Positions 54,331 to 62,987 are shown, numbered from the stretch's first letter. The stretch is 64,000 nt of DNA from Lentilactobacillus laojiaonis (GCF_020616595.1 NZ_CP085278.1:992001-1056000); one strand, 5' to 3'. Made by a program: numbers and translations. Notes: generated from the sequence alone by a model not told the origin.

Positions 54331-54367
54331 AATAAAAAGTCGACACCACAAAAAGTGGCGTCGACTT
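54331..54367 (-). terminator. Expression-platform terminator of the purine riboswitch
   Basis: AGTCGACGCCAC pairs with GTGGTGTCGACT (one G-T pair) across a T-rich loop and is followed on the minus strand by T5, about 20 bases before ade. Confidence 0.9.
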
Positions 54368-54375
54368 AGCACTTT

Positions 54376-54442
54376 TTGTTCATAGTCCAGTATTTACGGC
54401 ACTGGGTAGAGACTGTCATCCATATCATGACGTTATATAAAC
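54376..54442 (-). ncRNA. Purine riboswitch, guanine/hypoxanthine class
   Basis: The minus strand shows the conserved aptamer blocks in order: TATATAACGTCATGATATGG, AGTCTCTACC, CCGTAAATACTGG and GACTATG. The base just before TATG, which sets specificity, is C, as in guanine-class aptamers; adenine-class ones have U. A terminator follows, so ligand binding should switch ade off. Confidence 0.93.
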
Positions 54443-54527
54443 AATTTTTCTCATTTATTAGTTTTTAATTTTTAAATATTGATATATACAGTATCAGCCT
54501 AAAAATTGAAAGTCAAGCTGATTTTCA

Positions 54528-55322
54528 TTAATCAATCATACCTTTTTTAACGTTATCATTATGGAACCAAGCTACTCCCTTATCAAACAAGGCAATAAAA
54601 TCATTACTTAAATAAAGTAAATAAGTAATAAACAATACCCAGTTAGCTCCACCTTGAAGAGCAGTAATTCCCCAAAGTGTTACGGAGAATAAGCCTTGGC
54701 CCAACCAGAAATAATATGTATCTGAAAAACGCAAGGTGGTTAATAATGCCCCCGTAATTCCGATAGTGGCTGCCAAAGCATCAATTAATGGACGTGGAGA
54801 ATCAGTAAAGTTAGATTCAAATCCATAGAGTGCAATTAGGACTAATCCAAAAAATAGGGCTGTAAGCATCCAAATTCGATAGGGATGCTCTGTATCTTTA
54901 ATTTGACGAACTCGTGAGTCTACATTTTTAGCCCATCCCGGCATAAGTAAAACTGGGATATCTAAAAGAACGATGTAAACTGCTTGAAGTAACATATCAG
55001 CATAATTTTTAGCTGCATAAGCTACAAAAATATAGATTAATGCACTAACTAATCCAAACACTCCGTTTAATGGTTTGGTGTTAGTTATAGAAATGGTACA
55101 GGTGAATCCCAACATCCCCGCAAGCATTGTAACAATTGCTAGTGGCGTAATGGGACCCACTAAGGTAGTGCCTAGGATTATCGCCAATCCTAGTAACAAT
55201 AGTATGTAACTTTGCCTAGTCCACCCCTTCATCTGTTCAACGTACCAACTAGGCTTAAAAGCGCTAAATAGCGCTATATTTTCGACAGATTGACTGTCTT
55301 GGAAACTTTGATTCTTTTGCAT
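54528..55322 (-). CDS. pnuC: PnuC-type NAD-precursor transporter (copy 1)
   Basis: PnuC facilitates uptake of nicotinamide riboside or similar vitamins for NAD synthesis. The 264-residue protein has seven to eight membrane segments and the family segments WYVEQMKGWTRQSYILL, TNTKPLNGVFGLVSALIYIF and WGITALQGGANWVLFITYLLY. It is a close paralogue of the gene at 59993-60784. The leader (55333-55379) is shared with that copy. It lies downstream of the flavoprotein gene, beyond a terminator, with its own promoter. Confidence 0.92.
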   Translation of the reverse strand: MQKNQSFQDSQSVENIALFSAFKPSWYVEQMKGWTRQSYILLLLGLAIILGTTLVGPITPLAIVTMLAGMLGFTCTISITNTKPLNGVFGLVSALIYIFVAYAAKNYADMLLQAVYIVLLDIPVLLMPGWAKNVDSRVRQIKDTEHPYRIWMLTALFFGLVLIALYGFESNFTDSPRPLIDALAATIGITGALLTTLRFSDTYYFWLGQGLFSVTLWGITALQGGANWVLFITYLLYLSNDFIALFDKGVAWFHNDNVKKGMID

Positions 55323-55332
55323 TTTGGTTCTC

Positions 55333-55379
55333 TCCTTTAGGATTTATATTTAGGCCAGTAAATGAGTAAATTTAACCTA
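55333..55379 (-). ncRNA. Candidate NAD+-II (pnuC motif) riboswitch, copy 1
   Basis: The predicted transcript starts (from TATACT at 55391-55386) right at a hairpin: TAGGTTA (55379-55373) pairs with TGGCCTA (55357-55351). The loop contains TTTACTCATTTAC. The sequence then runs to CCTAAAGGAG, the ribosome binding site, whose TAAA can pair with TTTA of the loop, giving a pseudoknot that would hide the site. The loop is identical in the second copy while the stem differs with pairing preserved. Class assignment rests on this fold and on pnuC context; I could not check the published consensus. Confidence 0.72.
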
Positions 55380-55544
55380 CAAAAAAGTATACAAGGATAA
55401 TTTTTGGATTTAAAGGATTGACTTTTATACTCGTTTCGACGGTAAAAATCAAAATTGGTCTAATCCGTTGATATAACAGTAAAAAATATTTTTTAGAATT
55501 TTTTCTCCTCAATTAAGTTAATCGTTTTAAAAAATTCACCTAAC

Positions 55545-55584
55545 AAAAAAAGTTTAGAACTAATCAAAGTTCTAAACTTTTTTG
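55545..55584 (-). terminator. Terminator of the flavoprotein reductase gene
   Basis: AGTTTAGAACT (55551-55561) pairs perfectly with AGTTCTAAACT (55568-55578) across a six-base loop and ends in T6 on the minus strand. Confidence 0.9.
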
Positions 55585-57966
55585 TTATTTTGCTTGAGCA
55601 ATTGCGTTTTTTACCGCACTTTTAATAGCTTTACTTGAAGCAGAGGCACCAGAAACCGCATCAACATCGACAGTGTTTTTAGCAACCATCGCCTTAGGCA
55701 TTTCTTCAACAGCTTGAAGTCCAATATCTTCACTTTCGTGTTGTTCCAGAACTTCAACATTTTCAATGACCTGATCTTTATAAGTAACTCGAACTACAAT
55801 TTGATCACCAATTCCAGTATCAGCATCACTAACACCCAAATATTGGTTTTCCTCAACTGTATAGTTACTTAAATCAATCGCAGCCATATCATTACTACCA
55901 AGATCTTCCGCATTATCATTAGCATTTGCGGCCATAACCATTAAAGCATCTGATTTTACTTTAGCTGCATTTTCTCCGGCAATCTTACCAAAGATTAAAC
56001 ATTCAGCCAGATTTCCACCACCATTATATTGGTTAGCGTTAATTCCACCAAATTCTCCGGCGCTATATAAATGCGGAATCGGATTATTCTCTGCATCTAA
56101 AACTTCTGCTTTAGCATTGCGTTTGGCACCACCCTGGGTGTTTAATAGTCCCGTAGCTAATGGAGCTGCATAGTATGGTCCTTGATCACTTAATGGTTGC
56201 ATAGTAGCTCCATCACGATTAAATTGCATATCACGACCCTGTTTAGCCATTTGGTTAAAGGTTGCAGCTGTATTAACAAAGATCTCAGGATTAACATCCA
56301 TTTTGGCAGCCAAGTCTTCTAAATTGTTAGCTTGAATGACAATCTTACCAATTTCCGGATATGGGAAATTAGCATCAGCTTTAATCTTATCAGCTTGAGC
56401 TTGGTCAAATACCACGTATGGATGGTTATATACGTCAGGATGTCTCCAACCACCATGTGAATAGATGAATCCGTGACGACCAGCTTCATCTTCACGTAAA
56501 TAACGACTTCCATCATCACCTACTACAAAGATACTACCGTCATAAAGAGATGGTTGATCACTGTGAATGAATTTACCTCGTTCTTCACTAGGATTTTCAA
56601 AAGTAAATCCGGAATCAAATCCATATCCTGCATAAGCTGACATATGCCATAATTTAGCCCCAACTTCTTGGGCCATTCTTACACCATCGCCACGATTATA
56701 AAGGGTACCAATAACTTTTAACTTAGGAGCACCAATATAACTTTGAATAGCTTCGGGATCATTTTCAAAACCTCCCATGGCCATAACTACCCCATTTCTA
56801 GCTTGGATATTTACGGTTTGTCCATGGCGACTTACTTGAACTCCTTCAATTACACGCGTATCCGGATTTTGGATTAAATGTTTAGCGGGTGTTTCCAACC
56901 AAACATCAATATCGCGATCCATAACATGTTGTCGTAAATTCTTCCAAAGTGAGGCATTAAATGCTCCTTCACTAACTAAAGTTTCATCCATAGTATCGGC
57001 TCCTGGAAATTCGGGATATTCCGGTGCAATGGTATCCTTAGCAGTAGTTTCAGGAGTTGATTGACGATAACTAACTGGATCTTTAACGTCTAAATACTTA
57101 ATAAAGTAATCACGCATATTAGTAATTCCATCGATATAAACGTTTAAAATATCATCTTCAACTTGAATACTTCCAAATAGGGTTTGCATATATTTTTTAA
57201 CTTGGTCGCGATCATAACCGGTTAAAACAATTTGACCGGCATAACGCGTGTTACCGCCTTCGTGTCCCAGTGGGGCTGCATCTACTAATAAAACACTAGC
57301 ACCATTATCCGCGGCAAATCTAGCAGCGGAAGCTCCAGCAGCTCCAAATCCAATTACTACTACATCATAAGTTTTATTCCAACTAGTTGGTAAAACTGTT
57401 TGTTTTGCTTGAATCACTTGATTTCCTCCTTCAGAATTAACCGAAACAAATAATTCGAATCGACTAAAACAGGTTTCTAAAAATTTAATAGTCCGACGAT
57501 CCGTTAAGTTATTGTTAGCATCAAACGCACTTGGGGCATATCCCAATTCAAATTCATGTCCGGACATAACGTGAGCATCTACTCCGGGAGAATCTAAAAT
57601 TTGGCGTAAATGGCCTTGAGCTCTAACCGTTCCTTGGGCGCCTAGTGAGGTTCCCACAATCATAACGGGCTTATGTTTTAATGGATTAGTGACGGATGAC
57701 ATCCATTCGATTGCATTTTTCTCAACTGCTGGAATAGAATGATCATATTCGGGAGTCCCGAAAATCACACCATCAGCTGATTTAACTAAGTTGTCTAATT
57801 GCTCAACTATCTCAGGTAATGGTGCATTTTCACGAAACATTGGCAAGTTACCAATTTCAACAATGTTAATTTCTGCACGGCTAGCAAAATGACGTTGCAT
57901 ATATGCTAACAATTTTCGATTGTATGATAAGCTTGCATTTGTCCCTACAAAAGCAACTAATTTCAT
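55585..57966 (-). CDS. Three-domain flavoprotein reductase (FMN reductase + fumarate-reductase-like + FMN_bind)
   Basis: Three domains are joined in 793 residues. Residues 1-175 form an NADPH-dependent FMN reductase flavodoxin-like fold (MKLVAFVGTNASLSYNRKLL, GTPEYDHSIP). Residues 200-680 are an FAD_binding_2 fumarate/urocanate-reductase-like domain (DVVVIGFGAAGASAARFAAD, GGNLAECLIFGKIAG). The last 85 are an FMN_bind domain with DAVSGASAS (769-777), which fits the FMN-attachment consensus with Ser for Thr. No signal peptide is seen, so it should be cytoplasmic, like the Klebsiella NADH:fumarate reductase. An NAD(P)H-to-FMN-to-FAD electron path to fumarate or a related acid is inferred. The FMN transferase is encoded divergently. 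Confidence 0.88.
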   Translation of the reverse strand: MKLVAFVGTNASLSYNRKLLAYMQRHFASRAEINIVEIGNLPMFRENAPLPEIVEQLDNLVKSADGVIFGTPEYDHSIPAVEKNAIEWMSSVTNPLKHKPVMIVGTSLGAQGTVRAQGHLRQILDSPGVDAHVMSGHEFELGYAPSAFDANNNLTDRRTIKFLETCFSRFELFVSVNSEGGNQVIQAKQTVLPTSWNKTYDVVVIGFGAAGASAARFAADNGASVLLVDAAPLGHEGGNTRYAGQIVLTGYDRDQVKKYMQTLFGSIQVEDDILNVYIDGITNMRDYFIKYLDVKDPVSYRQSTPETTAKDTIAPEYPEFPGADTMDETLVSEGAFNASLWKNLRQHVMDRDIDVWLETPAKHLIQNPDTRVIEGVQVSRHGQTVNIQARNGVVMAMGGFENDPEAIQSYIGAPKLKVIGTLYNRGDGVRMAQEVGAKLWHMSAYAGYGFDSGFTFENPSEERGKFIHSDQPSLYDGSIFVVGDDGSRYLREDEAGRHGFIYSHGGWRHPDVYNHPYVVFDQAQADKIKADANFPYPEIGKIVIQANNLEDLAAKMDVNPEIFVNTAATFNQMAKQGRDMQFNRDGATMQPLSDQGPYYAAPLATGLLNTQGGAKRNAKAEVLDAENNPIPHLYSAGEFGGINANQYNGGGNLAECLIFGKIAGENAAKVKSDALMVMAANANDNAEDLGSNDMAAIDLSNYTVEENQYLGVSDADTGIGDQIVVRVTYKDQVIENVEVLEQHESEDIGLQAVEEMPKAMVAKNTVDVDAVSGASASSKAIKSAVKNAIAQAK

Positions 57967-57989
57967 GGTATTATCTCCTTGTTTGTTAA

Positions 57990-58070
57990 TTAATTCACTT
58001 CGATTATGAACTTAATTCACTAAAAAGGAAAATAGTTAATTCGTTGAAAAAATATGCAAATTTTGGCATA
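57990..58070. promoter_or_regulatory. Repeats and LysR-type box in the divergent control region
   Basis: TTAATTCACT occurs at 57990-57999 and 58012-58021, and TTAATTCGTT at 58036-58045, spaced 22 and 24 bases, about two DNA turns. TATGC (58053-58057) and GCATA (58066-58070) form an inverted repeat of the T-N11-A kind preferred by LysR regulators, 23 bases before the lysR-apbE start. They suggest joint control of the reductase and its own gene. Confidence 0.5.
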
Positions 58071-58092
58071 CTTCATTTAAAGGAGATAATTT

Positions 58093-59973
58093 ATGGTTAA
58101 TTTTAATAAAGAAAATCAAATCATCAAAATTTTAACCACGTTGCGTGATGTGGGGAGCATTTCAAGAACTGCCGAGCAACTGTATTTAACCCAACCTACT
58201 GTTAGTAAGCTAATTAGGCAGGAAGAAGATAAGTATCATGTTCAACTGATTGATCGCAAACAACACCCTTTAAAATTAACTGCAGCTGGAGAATTTTATT
58301 TAGAATCCATTCAAAATTTAAATCACTCATATCAGTTAATGGCTAATCAATTAAGTCTGTTTCATCCCTATCTGTCACAAACGATTACGATTGGCGTTAA
58401 TCCTGCCGTGGCGGTAAGTATTTTACCAAAGATTCTCCCCATCTTTAAAAACACTTATCCTGAAGTTAAAATAAGAATCATGGAAAGTCCTTCAATCGCC
58501 GTAGAGCAACACCTATTAGATCAAGAAATCGATGTTTACCTGGGAATGAAACCTAGTTACCATGATTTTTTAAGTTACCAGTCAATTTATACCGGTGGTG
58601 GCATACTTTTAATTAAAAAAGATCAGATTGATGGAGCAATCCCTAAGCAACCTGTTAATGATTTATCACCTTACTTGAACAATCAAGAACTAGTCATCGA
58701 AACTAACGATTCCGGTTTCCAACATGTTGTGGATAGTTACCTAACTCAATTAAATATTTCACCCAAAATTATTTTGGAAACGGCTAATATTGAAACGGCT
58801 AAAAACTTAGCTTTGGCCGGATATGGGGCCACTATTATTCCAGAAAATATGTTACCTGAATTTGTTAATCAAGATATTGCGGTAATTTATATTAATCCCG
58901 ATGTTTTTAAGGTGGACTTTACCATAGCTTATCAATCGCATTCTAAGAATATTGAAATTATTAATCAATTTATCGACACCGCTCAACAAGTTTTTCCCAA
59001 TAGGAGGAGTAATATGCAACATTTAGAGATTTATGGATTAGGTACTGATATTAATCTTTCTATTAGCTCTTCTAATGCTACCGATGAATTAAAAAGTGCT
59101 CAGGAGCTAATCAAGAATTATGAAGATCTATTAACGGTTAATCGAGCTAAATCCGAAGTTATGTCAATCAACCAAGCTGCCGGTAACCATCCCGTACAGG
59201 TTTCTGAAATCACCTATAATTTAATTGAACGAGCTACTCAAGTTAGTTTACAAAATAAAGGTTTCAATATTGCTATTGGCCCCATCGTGAAACTTTGGAG
59301 CATTGGTTTTGATAATGCTAACGTTCCCGATGATGACCAAATTCAACAACGCTTAGCTCTAACTGATCCTCAAAATATTAAATTAGATAAAGTCAATCGC
59401 ACCGTCTACTTAACTAAAGCTGGCATGGAGATTGATTTAGGTGCCATCGCTAAAGGTTATATTGCTGATGCGATTAAAGCACTTTGGACTAGTCACAATA
59501 TTGATCAAGGAATTATTGATCTAGGCGGTAATTTATTATTTATCGGTCCAGGCGATCATAACGGTTACTGGAATGTGGGAATTCAAGATCCTGATCAAAT
59601 TCGTGATAAGCCAATGATGATTATTCAAACTTCCCCCAAATCAGTCGTAACCTCAGGAATTTACGAACGCTTTTTGAAAAAAGCCGGTAAAATCTATCAC
59701 CACATTTTAGATTCTCAAACTGGTTATCCCATGCAAAATGATATTAAAAGCGCTAGTATCATTAGTGATAAATCTATCGATGGTGAAATTTGGTCGACGA
59801 TTAGTTTTTACGAAGGTATTCAGCAAGGAATTGCTGATCTTGAGAAACAACCGGACATTGAAGGTATCTTGGTAACCAAAGATAATCAAATTTATGTTAC
59901 CTCTGGCATTATAGACAGTATTTTATGGGTTCATCCCGATTATCAATTAAATAATAAAAAAGGTCTGGACTAA
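58093..59973 (+). CDS. LysR-type regulator fused to FAD:protein FMN transferase (ApbE)
   Basis: This single frame of 626 residues joins two proteins that are normally separate. Residues 1-300 are a LysR-type regulator: winged helix GSISRTAEQLYLTQPTVSKLIRQ followed by a periplasmic-binding-like effector domain. Residues 308-626 are a full ApbE: MEIDLGAIAKGYIADAI (445 on), IIDLGGNLLFIG and HHILDSQTGYP, the FAD and Mg site. No signal peptide is present, so FMN transfer would be cytoplasmic. An AGGAGG site and ATG at the junction could yield free ApbE. The divergent flavoprotein carries the FMN acceptor motif and is the likely substrate. No stop separates the halves. Confidence 0.88.
   Translation: MVNFNKENQIIKILTTLRDVGSISRTAEQLYLTQPTVSKLIRQEEDKYHVQLIDRKQHPLKLTAAGEFYLESIQNLNHSYQLMANQLSLFHPYLSQTITIGVNPAVAVSILPKILPIFKNTYPEVKIRIMESPSIAVEQHLLDQEIDVYLGMKPSYHDFLSYQSIYTGGGILLIKKDQIDGAIPKQPVNDLSPYLNNQELVIETNDSGFQHVVDSYLTQLNISPKIILETANIETAKNLALAGYGATIIPENMLPEFVNQDIAVIYINPDVFKVDFTIAYQSHSKNIEIINQFIDTAQQVFPNRRSNMQHLEIYGLGTDINLSISSSNATDELKSAQELIKNYEDLLTVNRAKSEVMSINQAAGNHPVQVSEITYNLIERATQVSLQNKGFNIAIGPIVKLWSIGFDNANVPDDDQIQQRLALTDPQNIKLDKVNRTVYLTKAGMEIDLGAIAKGYIADAIKALWTSHNIDQGIIDLGGNLLFIGPGDHNGYWNVGIQDPDQIRDKPMMIIQTSPKSVVTSGIYERFLKKAGKIYHHILDSQTGYPMQNDIKSASIISDKSIDGEIWSTISFYEGIQQGIADLEKQPDIEGILVTKDNQIYVTSGIIDSILWVHPDYQLNNKKGLD
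59002..59016 (+). promoter_or_regulatory. Internal ribosome binding site and ATG at the LysR/ApbE junction
   Basis: AGGAGG (59002-59007) lies six bases before an in-frame ATG (59014-59016, residue 308) exactly where the ApbE domain begins. It would give a separate 319-residue ApbE in addition to the fusion. It may be a relic of two once-separate genes. Confidence 0.75.
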
Positions 59974-59993
59974 TTAGTCCAGACCTTTTTTAT
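59956..59993. terminator. Bidirectional terminator between lysR-apbE and pnuC copy 2
   Basis: GGTCTGGACT (59962-59971) pairs perfectly with AGTCCAGACC (59976-59985) around AATT, with A6 and T6 flanks. Confidence 0.93.
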
Positions 59994-60784
59994 TATTTAA
60001 TTTCTTTAACTTTTGAGTTATTTTCTTTAAACCAAGCAACGTCTTTATCAAATAAAGCAATTAAGTCATTACTTAGGTATAGTAGGTAAGTTATAAATAA
60101 TACCCAGTTAGCCCCACCTTGAAGAGCAGTAATTCCCCAAAGGACAACGGACATAATGCTTTGTAATAACCATAAGTAATATGTGTCTGAGTAACGTAAA
60201 GTGGTCATTAAGGCTGCAGTAACCCCGATAGTAGAAGTAATTGCATCAACTAATGGTCTTGGTGAATCAGTAAAGTGTGCTTCAAAACCATATAAAGCAA
60301 TTAAAACAACTACAAAGAATAGGGCAAATAGTGCCCAGGTTTTTTTAGAATTAGTAGTATTTTTAATTTGTCGTACTTTTTTATCAACATCTTTTGACCA
60401 ACCGGGTAGTAATAATACCGGTAAATCAAGTAAAACAATAAATACCACTTGTAATAAAATATCTGAATAATTCTTAGCTGCAAAAGCAACAAAAATATAA
60501 ATTAATGCACTTACCAATCCAAAAATACCATTCAACGGTTTGGTATTGGTAATTGAAATAGTACAAGTAAATCCTAAAACTGCCGCAATCATGGTTACAA
60601 TTGAAATTGGATTAATTGGGCTTAAGAAAGTAGAACCAATGATAATTATTAAACCAATCGTTAATAAAATATAACTTCGACGAGTCCAACCTTTCATTTG
60701 TTCAATATACCAACTAGGTTTTAAAACACTAGTTAAAGCAATTCTTTCTTCAGGTGTACTACTTAAATTTTGTTCATTTTGCAT
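59993..60784 (-). CDS. pnuC: PnuC-type NAD-precursor transporter (copy 2)
   Basis: This 263-residue membrane protein is a paralogue of the 54.5 kb copy and shares long identical stretches (WYIEQMKGWTRRSYILL, FTCTISITNTKPLNG, LQGGANWVLFITYLLYL). It should move nicotinamide riboside or a related NAD precursor across the membrane. The start at 60784 (MQNEQN) has AAAGGAG before it; upstream in-frame codons lie in the leader. The N-terminal 20 residues are the least conserved. Why the locus keeps two copies is unknown; different substrates or dosage are possible. Confidence 0.92.
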   Translation of the reverse strand: MQNEQNLSSTPEERIALTSVLKPSWYIEQMKGWTRRSYILLTIGLIIIIGSTFLSPINPISIVTMIAAVLGFTCTISITNTKPLNGIFGLVSALIYIFVAFAAKNYSDILLQVVFIVLLDLPVLLLPGWSKDVDKKVRQIKNTTNSKKTWALFALFFVVVLIALYGFEAHFTDSPRPLVDAITSTIGVTAALMTTLRYSDTYYLWLLQSIMSVVLWGITALQGGANWVLFITYLLYLSNDLIALFDKDVAWFKENNSKVKEIK

Positions 60785-60790
60785 AAATAT

Positions 60791-60849
60791 ATCTCCTTTA
60801 GGGTTTATCATGGCCAGTAAATGAGTAAAGTTGGCCAAAAAAAATTATA
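60791..60849 (-). ncRNA. Candidate NAD+-II (pnuC motif) riboswitch, copy 2, with its promoter
   Basis: An extended -10 (TGTATAAT, -10 at 60849-60844) places the transcript start at about 60837, the first base of a hairpin: TGGCCA (60837-60832) pairs with TGGCCA (60816-60811). The loop ACTTTACTCATTTAC contains CTTTA, able to pair with TAAAG of CCTAAAGGAG, the ribosome binding site. Loop and site match copy 1 while the stem has changed with pairing kept. Confidence 0.72.
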
Positions 60850-60959
60850 CATACGAGTATAATCCATTTTTTTCAAAAAATAAACCCTAAATTTAATTTA
60901 TCGGTTTAAAATGCGAACAATTCAAACTTATAACAATTTGATTATTCGATAATTAATCA

Positions 60960-60993
60960 TAAAAAAACATCTCATAAATTGAGATGTTTTTTT
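60960..60993 (-). terminator. Terminator of the GlcNAc PTS gene
   Basis: AAAAAAACATCTCA pairs with TGAGATGTTTTTTT across a five-base loop, directly after the stop codon on the minus strand. Confidence 0.92.
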
Positions 60994-60995
60994 AA

Positions 60996-62987
60996 TTATT
61001 TAGTAGTAACCGCACCAATTACTTGGCCGTGATTAACTTCTTTTATATTATCAAATTTAAGGTTTCCAACGTGGTCCATATTAGTCATAACAATTTCGAT
61101 AGTAGTTTGTTTACCGGCTGCTTTAACTTGGTCTAAGTCCATCAAGGCTAAAGTATCACCAGCTACTACTTGATCGCCATCATTTACTTTAACGCTAAAT
61201 GGTTCACCTTTTAATTCAACCGTATCTAATCCCATATGAACCAAAATCTCAACACCATCATTAGTTTTAATTCCTAAGGCGTGTTTAGTTGGGAATACTG
61301 TAGTAATAACCCCATCAACGGGTGAAACAATAGTATTATCGCTAGGTTCTATGGCAAAACCATCCCCTAACATTTTTTGTGAGAAGGTATCATCAGCTAC
61401 TTGAGTAATATCAACGAATTGTCCATTAGCAACACTATGCAATAATTCAGTAACTGGTTTAGGAGCATCAACCGCTTTACTTTCAATTGCTTGATCTTCT
61501 GCCACTGGATTATCAGTTGAGATTGTTAGATCAGAAAGTGGAATGTTAGCATCATTTAATTTAGCTAATGCCGTATCAACAAATTGAACGTCTGTCCCAA
61601 TTACTACTTGTAAGTTATTTTTATCGACTACGTTTACACCTGCAGCTCCGGCACGTTTTAAAGCTTTTTCATCAATCAAACTAGTGTCATTTAATTGTAA
61701 ACGTAAACGAGTAGCACAACTATCAACAATCTTAATGTTATCAGCACCACCAATAGCGATATAAACTTTCTTAGCTTTAGTAGTGTATTTATCATCGTTA
61801 CTATCTTCGATGATTTGGTCGCCACCGTCTGTACTTTCTACTGGTTCACGACCCGGAGTCATTAAATTGAATTTTTTAATCGCAAAATCAAAACCAAAGT
61901 AATAGATCACAGCCATTAAAAGGCCTTGAACAATTAACATGTAAGGTTTATCAGCTAATGGTAAATGGAAACTTAAAATGTAATCCACTAAACCGCCAGA
62001 AAAGGCAAATCCGGCAATCCAATGCATAAATGCTGCTAAACCTAATGAAAATCCAGTAAAGATTGCGTGTAACACATATAGTGGCCAAGCCACAAACATA
62101 AATGAGAATTCCAGCGGTTCGGTTACCCCGGTGAAAAATGAAGCTACCCCAGCAGCTAGCATTAAAGAGGCAGTTTCTTTCTTACGTTCTGGTAAAGCAT
62201 TTTTATAAATAGCATAAGCTCCGGCTGGTAGTCCAAACATCATGATTGGGAAGAAACCAGCTTGATACATACCAGTAACTCCACGGATTCCATCACCAGA
62301 CCAGAATTTACCAATATCATTAATTCCGGCTACGTTAAACCAAAATACGGAATTTAAAGCTTGGTGTAATCCAGTAGGAATTAATAAACGGTTAAATAAA
62401 CCATAAAGTCCGGCACCTAATGCACCTAGACCAACCATGAATTTACCAAATGCTACCAAGGCATCATACATTGGTGGCCAAATTACCAATAATAATCCAG
62501 AAATTATTAACATAGTAACTGAAGCTAAAATCGGAACTAGGCGTTTACCACTGAAAAATGATAAAGCCATTGGTAATTTGGTTTCGTGAAATTTATTGTA
62601 TAGAGCAGCGGCGACTAACCCTGCCACAATCCCTATTAAAACATTGGATTTAATTGCTCCAAATGCCGGGTTAATTTTACCAACAGTCGTGTGGTAATAT
62701 GTAGCAACTTGAACTGGATCTAATACAAACATTGGCACTAACATAGCAACCAATCCCGATAAAGCAGCAGCCCCGGATTTATCTACTGACATTCCTAAGG
62801 CCAAACCAACTGCAAATAGCATTGGTAAGTTTGATAAGATCGCATTTGCCCCCGCTTGTAAAAATAAAGCAAACGCCCAAGTTGATGGTAACGCATGACC
62901 GATTCCCATAAGTAATGCTGCAGCTGGTAAGGTAGCAACCGGCAACATTAGCGAACGGCCCATACGTTGTAAGTATGTTTTAATCAT
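60996..62987 (-). CDS. nagE: PTS transporter EIICBA, N-acetylglucosamine type
   Basis: This membrane permease imports and phosphorylates sugar using PEP-derived phosphate. Domain order is IIC (residues 1-380, about ten membrane segments), IIB (about 400-480, phosphorylated Cys424 in VDSCATRLRL) and IIA (about 510-663, phosphorylated His584 in LVHMGLDT). SFFSGKRLVPI and NRLLIPTGLHQALN match NagE of E. coli more closely than glucose PtsG, so GlcNAc is the likely substrate; glucose cannot be excluded. GGAGG precedes the ATG at 62987. Its product would feed the amino-sugar pool used by GlmU and MurA. Confidence 0.9.
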   Translation of the reverse strand: MIKTYLQRMGRSLMLPVATLPAAALLMGIGHALPSTWAFALFLQAGANAILSNLPMLFAVGLALGMSVDKSGAAALSGLVAMLVPMFVLDPVQVATYYHTTVGKINPAFGAIKSNVLIGIVAGLVAAALYNKFHETKLPMALSFFSGKRLVPILASVTMLIISGLLLVIWPPMYDALVAFGKFMVGLGALGAGLYGLFNRLLIPTGLHQALNSVFWFNVAGINDIGKFWSGDGIRGVTGMYQAGFFPIMMFGLPAGAYAIYKNALPERKKETASLMLAAGVASFFTGVTEPLEFSFMFVAWPLYVLHAIFTGFSLGLAAFMHWIAGFAFSGGLVDYILSFHLPLADKPYMLIVQGLLMAVIYYFGFDFAIKKFNLMTPGREPVESTDGGDQIIEDSNDDKYTTKAKKVYIAIGGADNIKIVDSCATRLRLQLNDTSLIDEKALKRAGAAGVNVVDKNNLQVVIGTDVQFVDTALAKLNDANIPLSDLTISTDNPVAEDQAIESKAVDAPKPVTELLHSVANGQFVDITQVADDTFSQKMLGDGFAIEPSDNTIVSPVDGVITTVFPTKHALGIKTNDGVEILVHMGLDTVELKGEPFSVKVNDGDQVVAGDTLALMDLDQVKAAGKQTTIEIVMTNMDHVGNLKFDNIKEVNHGQVIGAVTTK

